In this document: positions 17,577-24,920 of the stretch, piece by piece
Position numbering within the stretch: the stretch's first letter is position 1
Layout of the letters: each line of letters starts with the position of its first letter
Assembly (NCBI GenBank): GCA_030146295.1
Contig: JASLCD010000265.1
Coordinates: 1 to 35,139 of the forward strand
DNA: 35,139 nt
Source of the DNA: Chryseobacterium sp.
GTDB lineage: Bacteria > Bacteroidota > Bacteroidia > Flavobacteriales > Weeksellaceae
Direction of reading: 5' to 3'
Program-made: the position numbers and the translations under genes
The notes under the pieces: model-generated
What the model was told of the DNA's origin: nothing
The model's input: the letters and a program-made list of their open reading frames with translations, nothing else
Database searches by the model: none

Positions 17577-18488
17577 ATGAAAAAAATAGTACTATTATTG
17601 TTCCTTTTCTTTATAACATGTACTTCATCTTCACAAGTGAAAAATAATCAGACGAAATTTTATTACTCACTGGGAAAGATAGGCAGTAAAGCAGAGAATT
17701 ATTTAAAAAGCATTGGAGGTGAAGAAGTGGGATTTCTGGATGAAGGACAATTTATCTCGAGAACGGGTGACAAATACTTGTTTCTTCCGGATTTATTGGA
17801 AAAAGAAATCAACAGAGGAATACCTGATAAGAATCAAAAAGGGTTGGTCTATATAGATCTTGAGATGCCTTTTGATGATATGCTTGGAAAAGATAATAAA
17901 AGTGCTATGAAAGCAATGGAGTATTGTTTGAAAGTACTCAGATACGCTAAAAAGGCCAGACCCAATATCAAATTTGGGTTGTATGCAATCCCTTTTACTA
18001 GCGTATGGAGCCCAAATGATGAGTTCTATGCTGAACAAAACAAATTTGGACCTTTACTGAAAGAATGTGACGTTTTTTTTCCATCACTATATACCTTTTA
18101 TAGTAATCCTGCAGCAGTTCTTGCGAATGGTAATTATTTAGAAAATAACTTAAATGGACTTATAAAATTAGGAATTACTTATAAAAAACCTATTTACGTT
18201 TTTATGTGGCATAGATACCATAACAGTAATGAAAAGGATGGTATGAAAGAAATTTCAGATAAGTTATGGAAGGAACAGATGGAAACTGTTGCAAGTCAAA
18301 ATGTAAATGGTAAATTTGTAGATGGAATTTTGTGGTGGGGAGCCGATGCCTATTTTTATGAAAGACCTGAAGCTGAAAATATGAGAAAAGAATTTAAAGG
18401 AACCCTCAATAATTTTATTTCTCATAATGATGAATCCATAATAAGGAAAGCAAAGATAATAAAAGACGTTTTACAAAGTAAAAAATGA
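17577..18488 (+). CDS. Secreted protein resembling GH56 (hyaluronidase-like) glycosidases
   Basis: The 303-residue product starts with a signal peptide (KKIVLLLFLFFITC...SSQ). A lipobox is possible at Cys15 but poor. The rest looks like a TIM-barrel glycosidase. VYIDLEMPF (Asp94-x-Glu96) resembles the catalytic D-x-E of GH56 hyaluronidases, and later pieces fall in the same order as in that family: ARPNIKFGLYAIPF, ECDVFFPSLYT, PIYVFMWHRYH and VDGILWWGADAYF. The assignment is from memory of the family, without an alignment. GH56 is mainly a eukaryotic family. The stop overlaps the next start (ATGA). A -7-like TAAGTTTG lies at 17539-17546. It may trim or release nascent polymer in the periplasm. 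Confidence 0.6.
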   Translation: MKKIVLLLFLFFITCTSSSQVKNNQTKFYYSLGKIGSKAENYLKSIGGEEVGFLDEGQFISRTGDKYLFLPDLLEKEINRGIPDKNQKGLVYIDLEMPFDDMLGKDNKSAMKAMEYCLKVLRYAKKARPNIKFGLYAIPFTSVWSPNDEFYAEQNKFGPLLKECDVFFPSLYTFYSNPAAVLANGNYLENNLNGLIKLGITYKKPIYVFMWHRYHNSNEKDGMKEISDKLWKEQMETVASQNVNGKFVDGILWWGADAYFYERPEAENMRKEFKGTLNNFISHNDESIIRKAKIIKDVLQSKK

Positions 18489-19630
18489 TGAATACAAGAC
18501 CATATCAGATCTGTACTAAAACTATAATGGACACCACAGACCCTAATATTATTTTTAATGAAAAAGGGGAAAGTGATTATTATACTAATTTTAAAGAAAA
18601 TATAGAACCCAATTGGCATACAGATAAGCAGGGATATGATGAATTGATGAAAATTGCCGATAAAATTAAAAAAACATCTAAAAATAAAGATTTTGATTGT
18701 ATTATCGGTTTAAGTGGAGGGTTAGACAGTTCTTATGCAGCTTATATAGCAAAAGAAGTTATGGGAATCCGTCCTTTGATTTTTCATGTTGATGCAGGAT
18801 GGAATACCGATAAAGCAGTAGGCAATATTGAAAAACTGATCAATGGTCTGAATCTGGATTTATATACCGAAGTCATCAATTGGGAAGAAATGAAAGACCT
18901 GCAGGTCGCATTTTTGAAGTCTCAGATCTCAGATCAGGATTTACCACAGGATTATGCTTTCTTTTCGGCTTTGTATAAATTTGCCAAGAAAAATAAAATC
19001 AATTATGTGCTTACTGGAAGTAATTTTTCTACAGAATGCTGCAGAGAGCCTGAAGAATGGGGAGGTTTTCCCGGGATTGATTCCACCTTAGTAAAAGATA
19101 TTCATTCTAAGTTTGGTAAAAGACCTCTTAAAACATTTCCGATAGTTGATATTCTTTCCTATAAAATCCTTTACAAATATGTATACGGGATGGAGGTATT
19201 CAAACCCCTGAATCTTGTTCCATTTGATAAAAAAGAAGCAGAATCTCTTTTAGTAGAAAAGTTTGGCTGGGAACCTTTTCAGCACAAACATCATGAATCT
19301 AGATTTACTCGTTTTTATGAAGACTATTGGTTACCGAGAAAATTTGGTTACCAAAAGAGAAAGGCACACTTCTCTTCACTTATTCTTACCGGGCAGATGA
19401 CCAGGGAAGAAGCTTTGGACAGAGTCTCCAGACCCGAACTTTCAGAAGAATTCTTACAGAAAGAATTTGAATATGTCGCAAACAAGTTAGACCTTACAAA
19501 AGAAGAGCTGCAACAGATCTTCGAAGGAACAAACAAGACATACAAAGATTACAAAAATAAAATGGGCATTATTAAATTTGGTGCTCAGACTATGCAAAAG
19601 TTAGGTTTAGAAAAGAGATTATTCAGATGA
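18485..19630 (+). CDS. wbuX: N-acetyl sugar amidotransferase (WbuX/LfnA/WbpG/PseA family)
   Basis: It should convert a sugar N-acetyl group to an acetamidino group using ATP and ammonia. The 381 residues contain the PP-loop SGGLDSS at residues 77-83 for ATP activation. The conserved middle VLTGSNFSTECCREPEEWGG and the C-terminal FTRFYEDYWLPRKFGYQKRK are family marks. The N-terminus, RPYQICTKTIMDTTDPNIIF, keeps the family framework but only Cys10 of the CxxC...CxxC cysteines that I expect in many homologues. It overlaps both neighbours by four bases (ATGA), so it is coupled to the HisH-like gene. The substrate could be L-FucNAc or the diacetamido uronic acid. Confidence 0.9.
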   Translation: MMNTRPYQICTKTIMDTTDPNIIFNEKGESDYYTNFKENIEPNWHTDKQGYDELMKIADKIKKTSKNKDFDCIIGLSGGLDSSYAAYIAKEVMGIRPLIFHVDAGWNTDKAVGNIEKLINGLNLDLYTEVINWEEMKDLQVAFLKSQISDQDLPQDYAFFSALYKFAKKNKINYVLTGSNFSTECCREPEEWGGFPGIDSTLVKDIHSKFGKRPLKTFPIVDILSYKILYKYVYGMEVFKPLNLVPFDKKEAESLLVEKFGWEPFQHKHHESRFTRFYEDYWLPRKFGYQKRKAHFSSLILTGQMTREEALDRVSRPELSEEFLQKEFEYVANKLDLTKEELQQIFEGTNKTYKDYKNKMGIIKFGAQTMQKLGLEKRLFR

Positions 19631-20241
19631 TAACAATTATTGACTACGGTGTAGGAAACATTAATGCTTTTGTAAATGTTTATAAAAGAGTAGATGTACC
19701 GGTTAAAATTGCCAAAACAAAAGAAGATTTGGAGGGAGCGCAAAAATTGATTTTGCCTGGAGTAGGGCATTTTGATCATGCAATGACTCAGCTGAATAAT
19801 TCAGGAATGAGAGAGAAGCTGGACGATTTAGTGCTCAACCAAAAAGTACCTGTTATTGGGATCTGTGTAGGAATGCAGATGATGGCTAACAAAAGTGATG
19901 AAGGAATCATGGAAGGCCTTAAATGGATTGATGCTACAGTTAAGAAATTTGACGAAACCAAAATACAGCAGGTAACCAGATTACCGCATATGGGCTGGAA
20001 TGATGTGAAACCTGTGAAAGATGTAGGATTATTTGAAGGATTGCAGGATAATTCAATTTTCTATTTCCTTCACACGTATTATTTTGAATGTAATAATAAT
20101 GAAGATATCATGGCAGTTACAGAATATGGCGGTGAATTTGCTTCTGCTGCCCATCATGAAAATAAATACGGAATACAGTTTCATCCGGAAAAAAGTCATC
20201 ATTATGGTGAGATTTTATTACACAATTTTGCAAAACTTTAA
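19627..20241 (+). CDS. hisH: HisH-like glutaminase subunit of the sugar amidation system (WbuY)
   Basis: The protein hydrolyses glutamine and delivers ammonia to a partner synthase. All three glutaminase residues are present: Cys80 in GICVGMQM, and His186 and Glu188 in FHPEKSHH. The 204-residue length is normal for HisH. No other histidine biosynthesis genes lie nearby; it is flanked by the amidotransferase and a HisF-like gene, the arrangement known for WbuX-WbuY-WbuZ loci. It therefore most likely supplies ammonia for acetamidino-sugar formation. The start overlaps the wbuX-like stop by four bases. Confidence 0.92.
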   Translation: MITIIDYGVGNINAFVNVYKRVDVPVKIAKTKEDLEGAQKLILPGVGHFDHAMTQLNNSGMREKLDDLVLNQKVPVIGICVGMQMMANKSDEGIMEGLKWIDATVKKFDETKIQQVTRLPHMGWNDVKPVKDVGLFEGLQDNSIFYFLHTYYFECNNNEDIMAVTEYGGEFASAAHHENKYGIQFHPEKSHHYGEILLHNFAKL

Positions 20242-20247
20242 GAGTCT

Positions 20248-21012
20248 ATGTTAAGACCCAGAATTATACCTTCTCTTCTGATACAAGATAACGGACTGGT
20301 AAAAACAGTTAATTTTAAGAATCCTAAATATGTAGGAGATCCTATCAATGCAGTAAGAATTTTCAACGAAAAAGAAGTTGATGAGCTTGCTATATTTGAT
20401 ATTGATGCTACCGTCAAAGGATTGGAACCTAACTATAGTTTGATTGAAAGAATTGCCAATCAATCCAGAATGCCTCTTTGCTATGGAGGAGGGGTAAGAA
20501 CTGTAGAACAGGCCCAGAAAATTTTTGGTCTTGGGATAGAAAAAATTGCACTCTCATCTGCTGTTCTTCAAAATCCTCAACTAATTACTCAAATTGCAGA
20601 AAGAGTAGGTGCACAAAGTGTTATTGTTGTTTTGGATGTAAAGAAAAAAATATTTGGTGGATATGAGGTTTATACTCACAATGGTAAGAAATCCACAGGA
20701 ATTAATCCTTTTAAATTTGCAGAAGAAGCTCAAAAGCTAGGTGCTGGAGAAATTATTATCAATTCGATTGATCAGGATGGTGTAATGAAAGGATATGATA
20801 TGGGACTGATTGATAAGGTAAGAGAGAAAATTTCATTGCCCCTTACGGTTTTAGGAGGAGCAGGATCTTTAGATGATATAAAGAAGGTAATAGATAAACA
20901 CGGTATTATAGGCGTTGCTGCAGGAAGTTTATTCGTGTTTAAAGGAGTTTACAAAGCTGTATTAATCAATTATCCTTCCTTTGATGAGAAAGAAAAATTA
21001 AGACACAAATAA
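20248..21012 (+). CDS. hisF: HisF-like subunit of the sugar amidation system (WbuZ), D11 replaced
   Basis: The 254-residue beta/alpha barrel resembles imidazole glycerol phosphate synthase HisF. Phosphate-site glycines are visible (CYGGGVRT, VLGGAGS). Of the two catalytic aspartates of HisF, Asp130 is present (VVLDVK), but the residue at position 11 is Leu (RIIPSLLIQDNG) where true HisF has Asp. The register is secure because the second Asp falls exactly at 130. The segment KYVGDPINAVRIFNEKEVDE is typical of the WbuZ paralogues. It probably only docks the HisH-like glutaminase and channels ammonia to WbuX. It starts six bases after the HisH-like stop. Confidence 0.9.
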   Translation: MLRPRIIPSLLIQDNGLVKTVNFKNPKYVGDPINAVRIFNEKEVDELAIFDIDATVKGLEPNYSLIERIANQSRMPLCYGGGVRTVEQAQKIFGLGIEKIALSSAVLQNPQLITQIAERVGAQSVIVVLDVKKKIFGGYEVYTHNGKKSTGINPFKFAEEAQKLGAGEIIINSIDQDGVMKGYDMGLIDKVREKISLPLTVLGGAGSLDDIKKVIDKHGIIGVAAGSLFVFKGVYKAVLINYPSFDEKEKLRHK

Positions 21013-21115
21013 ATGTTATGATATGAAATAATTCTTTTTCAGATTGATGCTTATTTTTCCCCAAAAAAGCTTTCTTAAGAATTATAAAATATGATAAGAA
21101 AAAAAAGATATTACT

Positions 21116-22150
21116 ATGCAGATAAAAGATAAAATACTTCTTATTACAGGCGGAACAGGTTCATTTGGGACAGCTGTTTTAAGAAAATTCATAAATACAG
21201 ACCACTTTAAAGAAATCAGGATTTTTTCTCGTGATGAGAAAAAGCAGGATGATATGAGAAATCAGTTTAAAAACGATAAACTGAAATTCTATATTGGGGA
21301 TGTAAGAGATTATAATAGCATTGAACCTGCAATGAGAGGAGTGGACTATGTTTTCCATGCAGCAGCACTGAAACAGGTTCCATCATGTGAGTTTTTCCCG
21401 ATGCAGGCCGTAAAAACAAATGTTGAAGGCACACAAAATGTAATTGATGCAGCAGCCAGAAATAAAGTGAAAAAAGTTATCTGCTTAAGTACAGATAAAG
21501 CGGCCTATCCTATTAATGCTATGGGGATTTCCAAAGCTATGATGGAGAAAGTTGCCGTAGCAGCATCCCGAAATCTCGAAGAAACAGTAGTTTGCCTTAC
21601 GAGATACGGAAATGTAATGGCTTCAAGAGGTTCTGTGATTCCTTTGTTTATCAAGCAAATCAAAAACGGAGACCCAATCACAATTACGGATCCCAATATG
21701 ACCAGATTTTTGATGTCTCTTGAAGAGGCCGTGGAGCTTGTATTATTTGCATTTGAACACGGAAACTCTGGAGATTTGTTTGTTAACAAAGCTCCGGCAG
21801 GAACTATAGGCGATTTGGCACAGGCCTTAAAAGAAATGTTTAAGGCTGAAAATCAAATTAAAATAATAGGAACAAGACATGGGGAAAAGTTATATGAGAC
21901 ACTATGTACCCGTGAAGAAATGTTAAAGGCCGAAGATATGGGAGATTTCTATAGAATTCCTGCCGACAACAGAGACCTGAACTATGCACAGTTTTTTTCT
22001 GAAGGAGTAGAGGATGTCTCGAAAATTGAAGACTATCATTCCCATAATACGGAGCATCAGGATGTGGAAGGAATGAAAAATCTGTTATTAAAATTACCTC
22101 TGATCCGAAAAGAGGTTTTAGGAGAAGATCTACTACAATATCCCGATTAA
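21116..22150 (+). CDS. capE: UDP-GlcNAc 4,6-dehydratase/5-epimerase (FnlA/CapE)
   Basis: It catalyses the first step of UDP-L-FucNAc synthesis, making a 4-keto-6-deoxy-L-arabino sugar from UDP-GlcNAc. The 344-residue soluble SDR has TGGTGSFGTAVL at the N-terminus, FHAAALKQVPSCEFFP, and the modified triad Ser125, Met136, Lys140 (STDKAAYPINAMGISK), with Met replacing Tyr. CRYGN/MASRGS-type segments and the tail YRIPADNRDLNYAQFF fit CapE. A 103-base gap precedes it, with no convincing promoter (TATTTTTC at 21052-21059 is only a near match). CapF and CapG follow, which fixes the pathway. Confidence 0.92.
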   Translation: MQIKDKILLITGGTGSFGTAVLRKFINTDHFKEIRIFSRDEKKQDDMRNQFKNDKLKFYIGDVRDYNSIEPAMRGVDYVFHAAALKQVPSCEFFPMQAVKTNVEGTQNVIDAAARNKVKKVICLSTDKAAYPINAMGISKAMMEKVAVAASRNLEETVVCLTRYGNVMASRGSVIPLFIKQIKNGDPITITDPNMTRFLMSLEEAVELVLFAFEHGNSGDLFVNKAPAGTIGDLAQALKEMFKAENQIKIIGTRHGEKLYETLCTREEMLKAEDMGDFYRIPADNRDLNYAQFFSEGVEDVSKIEDYHSHNTEHQDVEGMKNLLLKLPLIRKEVLGEDLLQYPD

Positions 22151-22160
22151 AAAATATCTA

Positions 22161-22583
22161 ATGAGTTTACCTGAGGTTTTGCAAGGAGGGAAACATTCGG
22201 ATGAAAGAGGATGTCTTTTCTTTAATAATAGTTTTGATGCATCTGAAATTAAAAGAGTTTACTGTATAGAAAATACACATCTGCAATTTATCAGAGGCTG
22301 GACAGGACATAAGATTGAGCAACGCTGGTTTTCAGCTTTGTCAGGAAGTTTTATTATTAGATTGATCAAGATTGATGACTGGTCTGCTCCATCCAAAGGA
22401 TTAGAAATTTTAGAATATCAGTTAGATGCCGACAAATTGGACGTACTTCATGTTCCTGAAGGTTATGCAAGTGCTATCCAGGCTAGAGAAGAAGCATCAA
22501 AATTATTAGTAATGGCAAATTACGCTTTAGGAGAAATAGATGATGATTATCGTTTCCCTATAGAGTATTTCGAAAATTTATAA
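22161..22583 (+). CDS. WxcM/FdtA-like cupin, possible sugar isomerase
   Basis: This 140-residue single-domain cupin belongs with proteins called WxcM-like or sugar epimerase. FdtA-type ketoisomerases use a RGxHxH motif. Here the matching stretch is RGWTGHKIEQRW, so one of the two histidines appears to be Thr. The next segment, SALSGSFIIRLIKIDDW, and VLHVPEGYASAIQA are ordinary cupin strands. It lies between capE and capF with gaps of 10 and 1 bases, so it is expressed with the L-FucNAc genes. It may help at the 3- or 4-position of the keto sugar, bind the sugar without catalysis, or serve another branch. Confidence 0.75.
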   Translation: MSLPEVLQGGKHSDERGCLFFNNSFDASEIKRVYCIENTHLQFIRGWTGHKIEQRWFSALSGSFIIRLIKIDDWSAPSKGLEILEYQLDADKLDVLHVPEGYASAIQAREEASKLLVMANYALGEIDDDYRFPIEYFENL

Positions 22584-22584
22584 A

Positions 22585-23703
22585 ATGAAAAGAATAGGAA
22601 TTACGGGACAGAATGGGTTTGTAGGATCTCATTTATATAATACTTTAGGGTTAAAACCGGAAGAATTTGAAAGAATTGAATGTAAAAAAGAATTTTTCAA
22701 TCACCCTGAGCAGTTAGATCATTTTGTGGAACAATGCGATGTCATTGTACACTTAGCGGCTATGAACCGTCATCCCGATCCTGAGGTTATTTTTGAAAAT
22801 AATATCAATTTAGTTAAAGAATTGATTGCTTCTTTAGAGAGAACCGGATCTAAAGCGCATGTTCTCTTTTCATCCTCTTCTCAGGAGGAAAAAGATAATT
22901 TATACGGGAAATCCAAAAAAGAGGGAAGAGAACTGTTTTCAGAATGGGCAAAAAAGAATGGAGGAACTTTTACCGGGATGATTATTCCAAATGTTTTTGG
23001 ACCTTTTGGCAAACCCAATTATAATTCTTTCATAGCAACATTCTGTCATAAACTTACTCATGGAGAAGTTCCGGTTATTGATAATGATGGAGAAGTCAGA
23101 CTTATCTATGTTGGAGAGCTTGTTCAGAAAATTATGGATGCTATACAGACAGGAGAAACGAAAGAATTGTATGAAGTTTCTCATACTTCTATAAATAAAG
23201 TTTCAGAAGTGCTGGAAAAACTGGAAAACTATAAACAGCTTTATTTTGATAACGGCGAAATTCCGGAACTGAAAAGCAAATTTGACTTAAATCTATTCAA
23301 TACTTTCAGAAGTTATTTTGAAATCAAAAATCATTATCCTGTAAAGTTTACTCAGCATACAGACCCGAGAGGAGCGTTTGTGGAAGTCATTCGTTTAGGA
23401 ATTGGCGGGCAGTGTTCTTTCTCTACAACAGTTCCCGGAATTACAAGAGGAAACCATTTTCATACCAGAAAAATAGAAAGATTTGCTGTCATCAAAGGAA
23501 AGGCTTTAATACAATTAAGGAAAATAGATACAGATGAAGTGCTGGATTTTTATCTTGACGGAAATGACCCTGCTTATGTAGACATGCCTATCTGGTACAC
23601 GCACAATATTAAAAATATAGGGGATGAAGAACTCTATACCATTTTCTGGATAAATGAACCTTTCAACCCCGAAGACGCAGATACTTACTTTTTAAATGTC
23701 TAA
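22585..23703 (+). CDS. capF: CapF/FnlB bifunctional 3-epimerase and 4-reductase
   Basis: In UDP-L-FucNAc synthesis CapF epimerises C3 with its cupin domain and reduces C4 with its SDR domain and NADPH, giving UDP-L-TalNAc. The 372 residues show both parts. The N-terminal SDR has TGQNGFVGSHL (residues 7-17) and LYGKSKKEGREL (Tyr-x3-Lys). The C-terminal cupin has TDPRGAFVEVIR and GNHFHTRKIERFAV (His291, His293), as expected for its metal-bound site. It starts one base after the cupin gene stop. Family and context agree. Confidence 0.93.
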   Translation: MKRIGITGQNGFVGSHLYNTLGLKPEEFERIECKKEFFNHPEQLDHFVEQCDVIVHLAAMNRHPDPEVIFENNINLVKELIASLERTGSKAHVLFSSSSQEEKDNLYGKSKKEGRELFSEWAKKNGGTFTGMIIPNVFGPFGKPNYNSFIATFCHKLTHGEVPVIDNDGEVRLIYVGELVQKIMDAIQTGETKELYEVSHTSINKVSEVLEKLENYKQLYFDNGEIPELKSKFDLNLFNTFRSYFEIKNHYPVKFTQHTDPRGAFVEVIRLGIGGQCSFSTTVPGITRGNHFHTRKIERFAVIKGKALIQLRKIDTDEVLDFYLDGNDPAYVDMPIWYTHNIKNIGDEELYTIFWINEPFNPEDADTYFLNV

Positions 23704-23705
23704 AT

Positions 23706-24920
23706 ATGATAGCGATAAAGAAAAGTTATATTGAGTATATTTTTATTTTTTTTCTGACTTTTGGGTATATCTTTTTTTACTCATTATCAGTTCCTTTTAA
23801 TGCTCCGAATACACTATTTTCGGTTCCTTTTCGTATTATCCTGCTGTTGGTAAGTTTTTATATCATCTATGCTAATTTTGATACGCTGAAAGAAAGAAAA
23901 TCAACCGTTATTTTTACTATTCTTTTCTGGCTGTTTTATTTTGTAAAGGCCGTCTATAGCTTTAAAAACGATACTTATCTGCAAAAAACATTAAACAACG
24001 AACAACAAATTTATATAAGAATTATTTGTTTGAATTTAATACCCTATATTGCCGTATTAAGTATCAATTTTTCAAAAGAAATTGTAATAAAGCTAAACAA
24101 TTTGATATTTAATTTTCTATTAATTATTTTAGGAATAAGCTGCATATATACCATCATTGTTTTTCAGGCTTTTGAAAAATCAAGTGGAATATTTGCTGGA
24201 TATTATATTAGTACTGCACATTATGGTTTGTCTTTAGTGATCATATCAGTATACTATTATTTTGTATCACCCCAAAAAATTAAACCGGTTTTAGGAATGC
24301 TTATCGGGGCCTTTACTGTATTCAGTGCTTCGGCAAGAAGCCCCATCTTAGCAGCTTTTGTTATTTTATTTATAGTATTGTTATATATTAATAAATTAAA
24401 ATACTGGTTGGCATTAGTGCTTTCTGTATTTCTTTTTATTGGAGTAATCTATATTTTGAATAAAACGTATTTGGCGGATTTTGAATTTGTCGCCAGGATG
24501 TATAATGCTATCTTTGAAGGGGATGGCTCCGGAAGAGCCTATTACTTAACAAAAGGCTGGGAAGTTTTTAAGAATAATATACCTTTTGGAGGACGTATTT
24601 TATTTGAAGACGGGCTGTATCCACATAATGTTTTTATAGAAGTTCTTATGAGTATGGGAGTGGTGGGAATCATTTTATTCTTTTTTTATTTTAAAGATAT
24701 ATGGAAATTTAAAATAAATTTTATGAGTAAGAATACATACTACATACCATTTATTTTGTTTTTTATACAATATTTTGTTCTTGTCCTGACTTCTTACAGC
24801 TTATTTGCGAATCTGGAATTCTGGACTTTTTCAACGGTATTTATATCAATAATTTTATTTTGTCATGATGAAAAAATTAAAAGTAATGACAGTCGTGGGA
24901 ACACGGCCGGAAATCATTAG
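23706..24920 (+). CDS. O-antigen polymerase/ligase family membrane protein (Wzy-like, copy 2)
   Basis: A 404-residue protein with about ten hydrophobic helices. The large loop ends in FEDGLYPHNVFIEVLMSMGV, the same PHN-x-x-E signature as in the protein encoded at 13958, and SASARSPILAAF resembles the family's conserved Arg segment. It begins two bases after the capF stop and its 3' end overlaps capG by about 53-56 bases in another frame. The tail HDEKIKSNDSRGNTAGNH is hydrophilic and is read through the capG start region. It could be the polymerase for this locus or the ligase attaching polymer to lipid A core. Confidence 0.8.
   Translation: MIAIKKSYIEYIFIFFLTFGYIFFYSLSVPFNAPNTLFSVPFRIILLLVSFYIIYANFDTLKERKSTVIFTILFWLFYFVKAVYSFKNDTYLQKTLNNEQQIYIRIICLNLIPYIAVLSINFSKEIVIKLNNLIFNFLLIILGISCIYTIIVFQAFEKSSGIFAGYYISTAHYGLSLVIISVYYYFVSPQKIKPVLGMLIGAFTVFSASARSPILAAFVILFIVLLYINKLKYWLALVLSVFLFIGVIYILNKTYLADFEFVARMYNAIFEGDGSGRAYYLTKGWEVFKNNIPFGGRILFEDGLYPHNVFIEVLMSMGVVGIILFFFYFKDIWKFKINFMSKNTYYIPFILFFIQYFVLVLTSYSLFANLEFWTFSTVFISIILFCHDEKIKSNDSRGNTAGNH

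Noticed and set aside
19627..21012. hisH and hisF as part of histidine biosynthesis
   Set aside because: No other his genes are present, HisF lacks Asp11, and both genes are coupled to a sugar amidotransferase.
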